Positions 1-11,684 are shown, counted from the stretch's first letter. The stretch is DNA of 64,000 nucleotides from Aradus depressus (GCA_963662175.1 OY759216.1:39573087-39637086), one strand, 5' to 3'. Numbers and translations: made by a program. Notes: generated from the sequence alone by a model not told the origin.

Positions 1-603
1 ATAGTAACAACGAAAAAATACTATAATGAAAGAATTTTAAAAAGTATACTTAATACTAACTGCTATGTCAGAGAATATTGAATGTAAAATAAAAAAAATA
101 TTACTTATTAATGAAGAATAATTAAATTATTACTAATATATAATTATTAATGAATTATATTTATCACATATAATTTAGGCATACATCAAGAAAAACCCTT
201 ACACTTTGACAATTACAATTGAAAATGAACCTACTTCATGGACTGCTTAAATAAAACACTTCTTTTTGGAACTCCAGATGCTCTACATCGATTGAAATAC
301 ACTTAAAATTTGTTTTCCTGTTGTTCAACTTTTTACAACAGGAAATTTAACAACAATTGAAGTAGATTTTCCGTCAACGCTATATGAACACTATACTATT
401 TACATTAGCAGGTTAGGACAGAAGGGTCCAAAATGGCGGACGAGAATACCTATCTTTTCTAGTGCTCTAGGTTTAGTCGAGTCCCCCATCTTCTGATCCC
501 CCCTCTCTTCGGCCGATTTTGTGGACAATTAATATAAATTTACATATGAAATTGTATGTCAATACATTCATTACACCGGCAGTTATTAGAGATATTGTGT
601 TAA

Positions 604-604
604 G

Positions 605-635
<31 letters not shown>
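604..635 (+). repeat. Poly-C tract in repeat R1
   Basis: About 31 C after GTGTTAAG. Similar tracts are at 13809-13836 and 51458-51492; the first and last occupy the same position inside R1, after the ATTAG.G.TTTTGAG segment. Confidence 0.85.
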
Positions 636-637
<2 letters not shown>

Positions 638-1044
638 TCCACCACCCTCCACCTAATCCCCCCTCCGGTCGGAAAATATGAAGTTCCAGTGACATAACTT
701 CTCCTATACTTCGTATAGTTAAAGGGAAGTAAAATGAGTAAATATTAACTTAATATATAATATTAAGTTAAATATATTAACGTAATATTTCAATTGGATA
801 TTATTAAACTGAAAGAAACCAACAGGCATTTTGTGAAATTGGTAAATTGGAGAAACCTGAAGTAGAAGTTGAACCGTCTCTATGTTCCCCAGCGGGCTAA
901 GAAACCTGATTTTTGTGTACGTCTTAAATTTTTTTCAATTTTGGAAATTTAATAAGTAAAAAAATCTAGCTCTTTATATTATTTGTTTGAAATTCTATGA
1001 AAACTAAGCATTGAATTTCTGTCTGATTATATAGCTTCTCCTAT

Positions 1045-1125
1045 GCAGTAAAACTTCGATTAACTGTCACCGTCCGGACCAGGGGTGTGACGGATAACCG
1101 AATAGACGGATAACAGAAATCTCTT
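1045..1125 (+). mobile_element. Possible pogo/Tigger-type DNA transposon end
   Basis: CAGTAAAACTTCGATTAACT, then GTCCGGAC and GACGGATAACCGAATAGACG resembles the CAGTAAAACCTCGATAATCCG ends of pogo/Tigger elements. No matching opposite end or transposase was found; the 104-codon minus frame over 1041-1355 has no recognised motif. Confidence 0.4.
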
Positions 1126-1518
1126 AATACATATGTACAGTAACGTGATTTCACTGCGGGCTTGTGATGAAAATGAAAATAAAATCCTTTAATAGTGAAT
1201 AATACATATTCAAAAACTGGCCAACTTGGAAGAGATTCAGGTCTAGGATGATATAAAGCTCTCAAAAACTCAAAAAGTTTATTTTCATAGCTAACAAAAC
1301 CAAAACAATCAATGCCTTTTTTTTTTTTGTGGATTTGAAAAACGACATGCCTCATTATCCAAGAAAATCGTTGAAAATTGCAGCCTCATAAATGTACTAT
1401 CAAAGAATGGCCTAGAAATGTTATAAAATAGAGTGAATACCCCGTGCAAAAAACAGCGAAAAATGTATTCCACAATTAGCCAAGTGATGTCGAACGTAAT
1501 TCATTCATGATTCTTCAA

Positions 1519-1650
1519 TCCCGCCTCGGAGTGAGTTTTATTTCGTAGATAGAACTGCCTCCCCCATGGATGTCGTAAATAAAAGTAACACCACTGTGTC
1601 ACTACATGGCTAATATGCATCGTACATAAAGCCAAAAAAAAAAAAAAATT
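1519..1650 (+). mobile_element. Tail of the second SINE family (plus)
   Basis: AATCCCGCCTCGGAGTGAGT, TTTATTTCGTAGATAGAACT and CATGGCTAATATGCATCGTA, then CATAAAGCC and a 14-A tract. Collinear with the minus-strand copy at 21127-21372. Confidence 0.65.
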
Positions 1651-2182
1651 GTTTAAATATATTTTTAGGGTTTGTTCCTTTTTTGCTTAATTCCGTCCAG
1701 TTAAATTCCTCACAAAAGACTGAAAGAAAAGTAACTTTTCACAATATTTGCATATATAAATATGTATGTTTCATAATGTTTGGGTTATGAAATAACAATG
1801 AAATCATTATCGGTTATTAAAACTCTTTGTTCTTTTGGAGTGGATCATTAATATTGCTTATTTGAGAGCCGTTCTAATATAGATAGATATAATATAATAT
1901 GGTTAGCAACACACTACTCGGCCTTGAGGTCTCCAATTAATGCTTAATTAATCAATGTTTAATTAATCGAAGTTTCGTCAAGATTCACCGATTTTCAAAC
2001 TTCAATTTTACTTTCCCAAACGATGTATAGGGGAATCATTGACAATCAGCCAAATCGGCTAAATGGAAAGAGGATCTGTGGGGAAGCTAAACACAAAAAC
2101 TCTGCCGATGCAATGAATGTATTGACAGGAAATTTCATATTATAAAAAAAAAAAAATTTTAATTTCAACTAAAAATGTTCAT

Positions 2183-3411
2183 AATAGAAATAAAAGACGT
2201 TGTCTTCCCACTGTTTTATTTATACCAGAACCGGTTTTCGACGCAACAGCGTCATCATCAGTGGTTCATCTATCATAGAATAACAAAAATATACAAATAA
2301 TAAAAAGTATAAATAATTCTTAAAGCATCAGGGTACAGAGTAAAATTATAAAATTAACTTACCCCACCCACACAGCCCAGCGGTTGGAAGATAACTGGCA
2401 TAGCTCTAAGGGGTGGGGATAGCCAGGTTCACTCACTCTCTCAACATGCAAAGACCATTCATTCTAATATATACCATTCATTCTAATAAATACAATAAGT
2501 CTGTACATAATATAACCTATACATAAAAAAAATTAAAATAAATACATAAATAAATACAATGTTAAAAATATCACAGACTTGAAATAATACACAATAAATA
2601 TCATTATAATGATACACATGTGGTGATGGTAATGCAACATATATTGGACAGACAGGAAGGAAATTACACATACGGACTAAGGAACATCTACGAAGAAGGG
2701 ATTCCGAGTTATTTATTCATTGTCAAAATGAGGGCCAAACAGGTACCCATAGAGTGGCACTGTTGCACGAGGGTACCAAGGGAAAACGTATGGATATCTT
2801 AGAAGGCTTGGAGATCCGACTTTCTTTATATGAGAATTCAAAAAGTCTTAACAAAAAAATAGAGGTTAAGAACTCCCTTCTGCTGCCTGTCCTACCTGGT
2901 GTGAGAGATTGGTCCAAAACTAAGGGAAGTAGCTGTCCTGTGAAAGATGTATTGTAAATGAGGTTTTTATAATGATATTTATTGTGAATTATTTCAAGTC
3001 TGTGATATTTTTAACATTGTATTTATTTATGTATTTATTTTAATTTTTTTTTATGTATAGGTTATATTATGTACAAACTTATTGTATTTATTAGAATGAA
3101 TGGTTTTTGCATGTTGAGAGAGTGAGTGAACCTGGCTATCCCCACCCCTTAGAGCTATGCCAGTTATCTTCCAACCGCTGTGCTGTGTGGGTGGGGTAAG
3201 TTAATTTTATAATTTTACTCTGTACCCTGATGATTTAAGAATTATTTATACTTTTTATTATTTGCATATTTTTGTTATTCTATGATAGATGAACCACTGA
3301 TGATGACGCTGTTGCGTCGAAAACCGGTTCTGGTATAAATAAAACAGTGGGAAGACAACGTCTTTTATTTCTATTAGAAATCTAGTCCCACAACATCTTA
3401 CTATCGCATAC
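2183..3411 (+). mobile_element. Palindromic Penelope-like element (family P1) with 12-bp target duplication
   Basis: Two inverted arms of about 430 bp (about 2190-2615 and 2966-3390) flank a single-copy core carrying the end of a GIY-YIG endonuclease ORF. The 12-mer AAAAATGTTCAT is repeated exactly at 2171-2182 and 3412-3423, a clear target-site duplication. Each arm carries a hammerhead-like motif CTGATGA-T-GACGC-loop-GCGTC-GAAA (3297-3334 on +, 2224-2261 on -). The insertion lies inside a P3-type PLE tail: the flanks resemble the sequence around 42385-42440. Confidence 0.85.
2634..2957 (+). pseudogene. C-terminal fragment of a Penelope-like GIY-YIG endonuclease
   Basis: Without an initiator codon, the frame from 2634 reads ATYIGQTGRKLHIRTKEHLR, then DSELFIHC.NEGQT, GKRMDILEGLEIRLSLYEN and VLPGVRDWS, ending at TAA 2955-2957: 108 codons with no internal stop. 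YIGQTGR, the downstream R..EH and the late Glu in LEGLEI are the signature of the GIY-YIG nuclease fused to PLE reverse transcriptases. The reverse transcriptase part is absent, so this is a 5'-truncated copy. The intact frame suggests a fairly recent insertion. Confidence 0.88.
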
Positions 3412-3423
3412 AAAAATGTTCAT

Positions 3424-3795
3424 CTTAGAGGTAACCCTTTACAAGGAAACGGAATTTTATTCTCACTGTTCAAAAAGAATAATATAATCACAATAAAGAA
3501 TCGTGTTCATATCCAAAAACATTATTTGGTACAAAGCTTTCATTTTTATTTTTTGGGCAGAGTTCCTCCACACCGAAAGGTCAATAGAATATACGTTATT
3601 GTTTTATTTATTCATTTATAATTCATTTTATTTTATTTTTTTCATGTATTGTTATAGTTACATTGTTTTCTTTCTTTTCTGTATCTCGCACATTGGGACC
3701 TGATGATGGGACGTAAGAACGTCCCGAAACATCGTTGGGATACCGACACTTCCGAAGAGTTTTTCCTGAAAAATAGATATCTTAATTTCTATTAA
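3424..3795 (+). mobile_element. Penelope-like element tail, family P3
   Basis: It contains CTGATGA-T-GGGACGT-AAGA-ACGTCCC-GAAACATCG at 3700-3734, a perfect 7-bp stem closed by the hammerhead-like core bases. A related, more decayed copy is at 42385-42812. The P1 palindrome at 2183-3411 is inserted near its 5' end; about 2150-2170 may be the other half. Confidence 0.65.
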
Positions 3796-4732
3796 ATTGA
3801 AAAATGTGTCTACTTATTATGAATGTATCTTGTATTAATTTTTTAAAGTATATACTCATATATTTTTAAGTATTTATTTGTTCAGTTTTTATTAATTTCA
3901 TTTTACTTTTTTAAATAGTTTTGTTATTACTGCTAATCATAGGTGTGTTAGACTCAAGTAGTTATAAATCTAATTTATTAGCTATCTTAATGTATAAATT
4001 CATTTGACGTATCCTATTACCATGTATGGGTTTAACGGAAATAAATTTATTATTAAAAGTTAAAGCCCTATGAGGACAATACCTGTTAAATTTCAGCAAA
4101 ATCGACCAAAAGGACGAAAGGGCGTTCGGGGATGAGGCTCAACTCAAAAACTTTAATAACTGTCAATGAAATGAATTAATATAAATTTAGTAAGCCCTAG
4201 TAAATCAACTATTGATTATTAGCGCGATAGATGATTAATTCGTTGTGGGGAAGTACATTGCACATGGTTTACTGGCAGCTTCTTTTTTTCTCCTTTCATA
4301 TGACAAGTTGTCATTGTTGGCTGACAACAGAACCATGTACGGAGTCCTGGCTAGCAGGTTTATGTCTGTAAATTTCACAGACTATTTCACTTAGGTATTA
4401 TTTAAAAGGTTGTGATGGTTTTGATGTTAAGCCTCATTTAAAAACCTGAGTCTGTTCGACTCTAAACCCCTGATACCAGTTTAAAGAGCACCCAGATCGG
4501 ATTACGTTTGACGTGGAGTTTTTTTTTTTCTATTTGCATTTTACGAAAAGGATTTGCGTGTGGGAGTTTTTATTTTTGTACCTATTTTATCTTCATATAT
4601 CTTTGGAGATATAATTCGTATCAGGTTTTTTATGATTATGTCAGTAACAAGGGCTTTTCTACATAGGTTTAGGGAAATTTATGTAATCGATCGAATTCTC
4701 TCGATGTTGATGTTTTCCGATTTAACGCCTAG

Positions 4733-4763
<31 letters not shown>

Positions 4764-5315
4764 GTGTCTGTCTTTATGCGCGTATCTAAACACGATAAGA
4801 CCTAAAATAATAAATATATTGGCATGAAATTCCATGTATTCCTCAAGTGAAAAATATTGTGGCTGTATTAAACGTAAACCCTGAGAATAATACGAGAGAG
4901 GGTTGAGGAGAATGTTAAAAAGCGTCAAGATACCACCCGCTTAGTGTGGCATCTGAAATGCAGATTTTATCTGAACAGACAGGAGGTGACAGTTCTCGTC
5001 TCAGACTCTGGTTGCATCTTTTGTCTCAGTCGCTAAATGCTTAACTTACAACAACAATTCGTCTCTTTACCTCCCCAGCTATATGAAGTATAGAACAAGT
5101 TATAGAATCGGTCAGAAATTCGATGTTGTATTTTCTCGGGAATTTTATGTATTCTGACCGCATCGCAACTAAAATAAAAAAAACGTAGTTGGTGAATCAC
5201 CGGCTAGGTACATTCCCAGCAAAAATTAATTAATTACGTTTTCGCTCTCCCTCTCAAACCGAATGATTATTTGGGCTAAATATCAATAGTTGGGCTCCAG
5301 AATTCTCATATTAAT

Positions 5316-5580
5316 CTTTGTATGTGTTGAGGAAGTGTTGTTACATTAAATAAGGGTTCACACAGCACTTAACTTCCTTCTTTTATTTCTTTTACAGTTT
5401 TGGCAAGATCCCAGAACACACGGGTCGACTAAATATTTTACGAATGGACATATTATTTTGGTAACAATAGAAAATTATGAAAAAAAAAATTAAAGGATAA
5501 CACCTGTGGAAATGAGCGAACGCTCGAAACGTCAGGAATAATAAAAGAAGGAAGTTAAGTGCTGTGTGAACCCTTATTTG
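5316..5580 (+). mobile_element. Small hairpin PLE-like element (family P4) with 14-bp target duplication
   Basis: Inverted arms at about 5348-5390 and 5545-5580 share AAATAAGGGTTCACACAGCA and its extension through CTTCCTTCTTTTATT. The inner segment carries GAGCG-AA-CGCTC-GAAACG at 5513-5532, preceded by CTGTGGA, a degraded version of the hammerhead-like core. ATTCTCATATTAAT occurs at 5302-5315 and 5581-5594. Joining across it restores an otherwise interrupted copy of repeat R1. Confidence 0.75.
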
Positions 5581-5864
5581 ATTCTCATATTAATTTTTGT
5601 GTCGATACACTCATTACAACAGTAATTATTAGGATTTTTGAGTTGAACATCATTAAATCATTAGTTATTGGTCGAAGGGATGGAAAATCAGAAAAGGGGG
5701 ACTCACATCAAAAACCTTAACAACTGGAAATGTAATGAATGTATCGAGACATTTTGTAAGAGTATTCACAAGTCCCTATGTTGATAACTAGACCAAACAG
5801 TCGACTGGTTTTTGAGGGAGAGCACAAACTTAGCTGGGGAAGTACATTGCTGGTGTAAAATATA

Positions 5865-6100
5865 GGTTAGGTTAGGTTTTATGACTCATGCCCGGGCTTT
5901 AACTACGAGGTCATATCGCCTACTACCAGAGCGCTCTATCGTCACTTTGGTGGACATGAGCCCGACTCTACTGTGGGAGTCCTAAATTTTGCCTACCCTA
6001 AATTTTTATTCACCTAGGGCAGGGGTCTTTAACGAGTACCTGACATCGTACAGGCTCGGGACCATCGCTTAACGTCCCATCCGAAGGACGGCGTGCTTAA
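5865..6100 (-). mobile_element. 5'-truncated SINE (minus) with 10-bp target duplication
   Basis: It starts GGTTAGGTTAGG, then ATGACTCATGCCCGGGC, and stops before the tRNA head at GCGTGCTTAA. GTAAAATATA is at 5855-5864 and 6101-6110. The insertion sits at the edge of the R1 copy at 5640-5850. Confidence 0.85.
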
Positions 6101-6268
6101 GTAAAATATAAGAATAATAAAATAAAGTAATAAAAAGGGCATAAGAAGACTTTCTTCTACCAACGACTTTTTTACACATCACTCACAAAATCACTTCATA
6201 CAGACATTATTGGGAGGAATGAAAGTAATGTGTTGGCGTCTGCGATTTTCATTGTTTCGTTGTACAGT

Positions 6269-6884
6269 CAGTGCTGGATTACCCAATAGGCCGGACTAGG
6301 CCATGGCCTGGGGCCCCCGTCGATGAAGAGCCCCCGTAAAAATCGAAGATGGATTAAAAAAAAAAAAAAAAAAAGTTTATTTCGAAAAATTCAAAATTAT
6401 AAATTTTTTTTATTCATTAAAAATGTACCAATGATTCAAATTTGTGTTTGATCATTTTTTTATATCTATACATCATATCTACCATTGTGTTTACGGCAAA
6501 TAATTTTTTGAATCAATTTATGATTCCAATTGTTTATTCATCTCAAGTTTCTACTTTCAAATTGCGCGCTCAAGAACACAACCTTTTCTTGTTTCAAGAT
6601 CGAAACAAGAATGTTGATTTGAATAGTGTGGAATCGAGTTGTGTTTTAACTGATATTGAATAATAGTGATTGAATAATATTTATAAAAAAACTACGAGTT
6701 TGCTTGCAGAAGGTGAGTTATGTTTTATATTCATCTATATATTCAGTTTTTATTAGAAATAATATAAATCCATTGTTAAATGCATATAAATGCATAATTA
6801 AACATTTTTATGCAGTTTGTAAAAAAAGGGGGGTCCCAAAAATTTTAAGGGCCTAGGGCCTTCTATTCGCTTAATCCGGCACTG
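6269..6884. mobile_element. Non-autonomous hAT-type element with 8-bp target duplication
   Basis: It begins CAGTGCTGGATTACCCAATA and ends in the inverse of CAGTGCCGGATTAAGCGAAT; GGGCCCCC-type subterminal sequence follows on both sides. TGTACAGT occurs at 6261-6268 and 6885-6892. CAGTGC ends with an 8-bp duplication are the hAT signature. The interior is AT-rich; a 73-codon frame (6442-6663) has no recognised transposase motif. It lies within another dispersed repeat (TTTCTTATAC... at about 6140 and 6906). Confidence 0.88.
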
Positions 6885-8299
6885 TGTACAGTATAGTTCT
6901 GAGAGAGACTTTCTTATACTCAGTAGTGCCAGTATTGAAAGAGGGAGGGGGAAGGTGAGATAGATTTGTCATGGTCACACTAAATATATTTTATTTTTTT
7001 CATACTTTTCAACAAATAACTACCGATAATATGTAGAAATATATTTCAAAATTTATAGCTATGCGTTACAATTTGAACATTACATAGAAATATTTAACTC
7101 CCGACATAAAAGGAGGGGTGTTATAGGTTTAAAGCCTTTGTCTGTCTGTCTGTGGCATCGTAGCTCCAAGACGGCTGAACCGATTTCATAGCGGTTTTTT
7201 GTTTCAAAAGCTGGTATTTGTGAGATGGTTCTTAGCCATGTTTGTTGGAAATCGGGTATGCAGTTTCTAAGATCTTCAGGTTTCATAAGAGCCTGTGTAG
7301 GGGGATCTTGGCCTTTGCTACAGCTAGAGACTTGGAGTTGGAGCTCAAATGTTTATCAGGTCAAGCACCTCCCCCTTAAGCCCTTCAAGCCCCTCCCCCC
7401 CCCCCCCCACAAATAAAGCCCTCCCCACCAAGGTTTCTGCAAAAAAATTTGTATGGTTTTTTTTCTTCAAATTTTGAATTTGACTTTTTTATTTAGGAAA
7501 TTTTTTGTTCGTTCTTTGAGGCCACTATAAGTTTGTTCATATTGGCCCTCTTTCAAAATCAGATTACAATTTTGTTGGTTTAATAAGGAACATTGCTGTT
7601 AAGAAACAATTTTTTGATAGAACTAATTGTTTTCACGTGAATAGAGCGAACGTCAAAAAATATTGTTTACAAAACGACAATTTAAGACGGTTTTCGGCTA
7701 GTATCTGGTAATATGCCGAATGAGTGAGCCCCCTTCTTCCCTTTAGCTGGTTCTGGATACACATATAAAATTTCTTAATTTCTTGTGATACATTTATTTA
7801 TCGGGAGTTCATATGTTCGCAGACACACACACAGGCAGGAAATTTATTTTTCATTTTTGAATTAGGTGATCGGAAAACATAAAATTCCAACTTTCTCTAT
7901 ACTTCGTAAAGCTGGAGAACTAAAAGATTAACGTTACCAGCTTAAGAAAAGATTTGCTGGCGAAAGCTGAGTTACGAGTATAAGGTTGGCACGCCTGAGT
8001 GAGTTTATGAGGAATGACCCTATTACATATTCTCTATGCTCGACAGTAACAACGTACCTACTGAGAATGTGTCATAAATCACACGGAGTTCGGTTTCTAG
8101 AGTTTCACATGAATACGGCTCATCTCAAGATTTGTGGAGTCTATCTTGGACTGCTCTCACGATACAGTTATCTCGTTGTCAGTACAAAATGTATTTGATG
8201 AAGTGTTTAGCACATGCATAACGATCATATATTTTTTAGACTTTTCACGTTCAGTTTAACTTCTGAAAGAACATAGAAGAACTTGAGCATGCCGAGTAA

Positions 8300-8900
8300 T
8301 GCCACGGGGGGGTGGGGGAATGATCCAGGGGGGTAGCCAGGATTTTGAGCAAGGGGGGAGGGGGGGGGGGCAAAGTTAGGCTACAGGGGTGGGAGGTGTA
8401 GACTCCCGGGGGCACAGCCCGCAGTTATCGTGGTTAGCGCTGCAGACTTTTTGTTATTAATTTGGGAGACTCGGACCCCTGACTGTAATACTGTAATACT
8501 TAAACTGACATTACATTTTTTTTTTTTTTTTCTCAGGGGGAGGTGAAAATTTCTTACGGACAAAGGGAAGTAACTAGCTTCTCGATAGTGTGGGGATTGC
8601 ACCCACTAAAAACACCACCCCCAGCTCCTGGGTGCTTTCATCCCTGATGTGGGACCATAACACCCTCTTCGTCCTCCGTTGAGTAAGCATGGTTGTAGCT
8701 TTCAGGAGTGCGCTGACTCTCGGAAAGTTCATGCCGGGTTAGGCCTGCCAGGTGTTAAGGCATTACATGAGCAGCAAGAATGCAATGCTCAGCAGCCGCA
8801 AATGCACGCTGTGGTTTCTGTGCTTTTAGAATTAAATGACACAGCCAATAGCCTGCATTTGCTGCTGCTGCGCTTTACATTTTTATTGCGCATGTAAAAT
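8300..8900 (+). other. GC-richer anonymous block
   Basis: It starts with G-runs (GGGGGGTAGCCAGGATTTTG, then AGCAAGGGGGGAGG). At 8790-8806 and 8854-8870, CAGCAGCCGCAAATGCA and TGCATTTGCTGCTGCTG form a 17-bp stem with one mismatch. The open frames at 8381-8602 (minus) and 8679-8897 (plus) show no domain. No gene is supported. Confidence 0.4.
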
Positions 8901-9289
8901 CAGCTTTAGGAGTATAAAGTATAACATAAATGAAAATTTGAACGAGGAAATGAAATGACGGAATTCATGTAAATTTAAAAGAATTGTAATAGGACTTAAG
9001 TAACAGCTGATTGCTGAATTAGGAATCAGACGCACGAGAAATTTGAAGATCCTATTGGTAACTTGCAAGCAATCCATTTTTAATAAAAACTATTTTTTTA
9101 GTTTATTTAATTTTTATCTTGGTTTGTTGCTCTGGCGAGGGCGGGGGAGGGGGGGGGCACGTGCCCTTGGAATGATCTGTAAAAAAGTGGTTGGTATAAG
9201 AAACTTTAACAAATTTTATATAACATTGGTCGTATTGGTCCTATCTCATCATGTCTGAGAACGTATTAGCGATTGGAAATTTAATAAGG

Positions 9290-9690
9290 AACATTTTTGA
9301 TAATGACCTATTTTTGGGGACTTCGCATAAATCAAGCAAATAAGAAAAATAATAAGTAAGAAAATAGGTTTCAAACCGACTTTTCAGGACGGTTTTCGGC
9401 ATTTATCTCGCAAACCAGGCGACCTGCGAAAATTCCTATTTCATATAAAATCTGTCTTTTAAGTTTATCTACAACTTTTATTTGATTTTTTTAAAAATTA
9501 GGTCATAAATATAAGCAGTATCTTGTACTTAGACCCCGAAGTAAAGTGGTCTAAATTTTCGTCCAATTTCGTTCGAAATCCAATCAGATCTAAGTTAGCA
9601 CATGTGACATCTCCAGCGCTCCGTTCCACTGACACACAATTTAGGCATCGTCCCGAAAATGGTCAAAACGTATTCAGGGGATCTTGAAAA
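9290..9690 (+). repeat. Dispersed repeat R2, copy 1
   Basis: CGACTTTTCAGGACGGTTTT, ATCTCGCAAACCAGGCGACC, TTTCGTCCAATTTCGTTCGA and CAGATCTAAGTTAGCACATG recur at 36660-36965, and the opening also at 7610-7720. No ORF or terminal structure was recognised. Confidence 0.6.
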
Positions 9691-10664
9691 TTACGTGAAA
9701 TTCCGTTGAAAACGATCTCGGATTTCCCCATATTACAATACTTTCTTATACTATAATTATAAGAATGTATCTCCCGTTAAAGTTTTTCGAAAAATATTAT
9801 ATTCGAAGAAATAATGTTTATTCTAACAATAAATATAAATTCTGATGAACCTGCCTTTCCTTCTCAAATATATCCTTCATTGTGAGTAAATAAGCTGCCG
9901 AGATCTTAAAAGAAAAAATTATTTTCACAGGATTATGTTCGATAAAATTATGACAGTAGTTTCTGTCTGGGCAGCCGAGTGAGTGCTTAAGCTCATTTCT
10001 ATAGGATTCCACTAAAACAACAACAATGGAATCGTGAAATAAAGTAACTTGGATAATATCTTTATATTATAAAAGATTGTTTGTCATGAACTTTTCTATT
10101 GTTCATATTGTCAATGATTTTTCCTTCTTTTGCCTTGAGGAAAGTGTTGTTCATTGTGGTACTTGGAAAAGTGAAGAGTTCATTGTAGGCACACAGTTTT
10201 CTGCCACTTTAGTCGAACCCTCCTATTTCGCTATACAATAAGAATAGATGATTGTGTTATTCGCGCTTTGTAGGGAATAGGAGAAAAAAAAAACACGATA
10301 ACACCCGATAGAATAAATACATTGACACATAATTTTATGTGTATCCAGAACCTTCATAGGACAACAGCTGTTTATTTTCAGCCAAATGGTTCAGAAGGAA
10401 GGAAGGGATTAGGGAGGAGGCTTAAGGACTCAAATGTAAATTCAAAACTCTCTGAGGACGTCACCTATTAAGTTTCAACGGAATTAGCCGAAGGGGAGGT
10501 GGATATCAGAGGGGCTCAACACAAAAATACCATAAATTAATAATACGAGTACAATTAAACTGTGATAAATATGTTTTTTTTTTAAAGAACGAATAATCTG
10601 ACCATAGGATATATGACAGTAAGTCAGAAGCATCCTATGCTCTTATCTGTTCTCTGTTAGCTAT

Positions 10665-10820
10665 ACTGTGGGAGTTAGCCTATCCAGGTTGAATTAGCGC
10701 AGGGGTCTTCCGTCCCCTCAAAAGGAAGGTGTGCTCAAAGTTTGGTTAGATCAAAGAACCTGATCCGGCGGACTTGAGCTCAGTAGGCAAGCACGCTATC
10801 CCTGAGGTAATGACGCCTTC
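10665..10820 (-). mobile_element. Old SINE variant (minus)
   Basis: ACTGTGGGAGTTAGCCTATC, AGGTGTGCTCAAAGTTTGGT and GAGCTCAGTAGGCAAGCACG are degraded counterparts of the SINE body and head. Confidence 0.5.
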
Positions 10821-10934
10821 AAGTCAAAAGAAAGTCACGACATCTCAGTTCACTGGCATGCTAAGAGACATCATCCTTAATCCACTGTGACAGGTAAACA
10901 GCTTAGAGATGCTTAAGGCCACTACGCACGTACA

Positions 10935-11480
10935 GGTACATGAGAAAGGGCCCATCTTCAGCTATACCAGAAAGGGCCCATCTATCAGCTATACCAGAAA
11001 GGGCCCATCTATAAGCAATACCAGAAAGGGCGCATCTTTCAGCTGTACTAGAACGGGCCCATCTGTCAGCTATACCAGAAGGGGGCCCATCTATCAGCGA
11101 TACCAGAAAGGGCGCATCTTTCAGCTGTACTAGAACGGGCCCATCTGTCAGTGATACCAGAAAGGGCCCATCTTTCAGCTGAACTAGAACGGGCCAATCT
11201 GTCAGCTATACCAGAAAGGGCCCATCTATCAGCTATACCAGAAAGGGCCCATCTATCAGCTATACCAGAAGGTGCGCATCTGTCAGCTATACCAGAAGGT
11301 GCACATCTGTCAGCTATTCCAGAAAGGGTCATATGTCAGTTACACCAGAAAGGGCCCATCTATCAGCTATACCAGAAAGGGCCATCTATCAGCTATACCA
11401 GAAGGGGCGTATCTGTCAGTTATATCAGAAAGGTCGCATTTGTCAGCTATACCAGAAAGGGCGCATCTTATTGGCTACAG
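10935..11480 (+). repeat. 27-bp minisatellite, about 20 units
   Basis: Unit TACCAGAAAGGGCCCATCTA, then TCAGCTA, with variants (GGGCGCATCTTTCAG; TGTACTAGAACGGGC). Because 27 is divisible by 3, the array is open in several frames on both strands and yields nine-residue repeats such as SAIPERAHL. I treat these frames as by-products. Confidence 0.9.
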
Positions 11481-11684
11481 AAGAGCGTCAATTATCCAAA
11501 AATCATTTATTTGAAAACGGATTATCAAGAAAAAAACATTGAGTTTAATTTTTTTTTATGAATAACATAATGTACAAATCAATAAATTGATAACGGAGTT
11601 AATGTTAAGGTTGACCTAATTATTTAAGTACAGGCAAACGTTGACTTCATTCTCTTAGTAGAATGAAATTAAACAAAAAAGTCG

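Noticed and set aside
1041..1355. 104-codon minus-strand frame
   Set aside because: No domain, starts within a transposon-like end, and includes a Lys run from a poly-T tract; I cannot support it as a gene.
11151..11561. 136-codon + strand frame of nine-residue repeats
   Set aside because: It is produced by the 27-bp minisatellite, which is equally open in other frames and on the other strand; no start context or splice signal.
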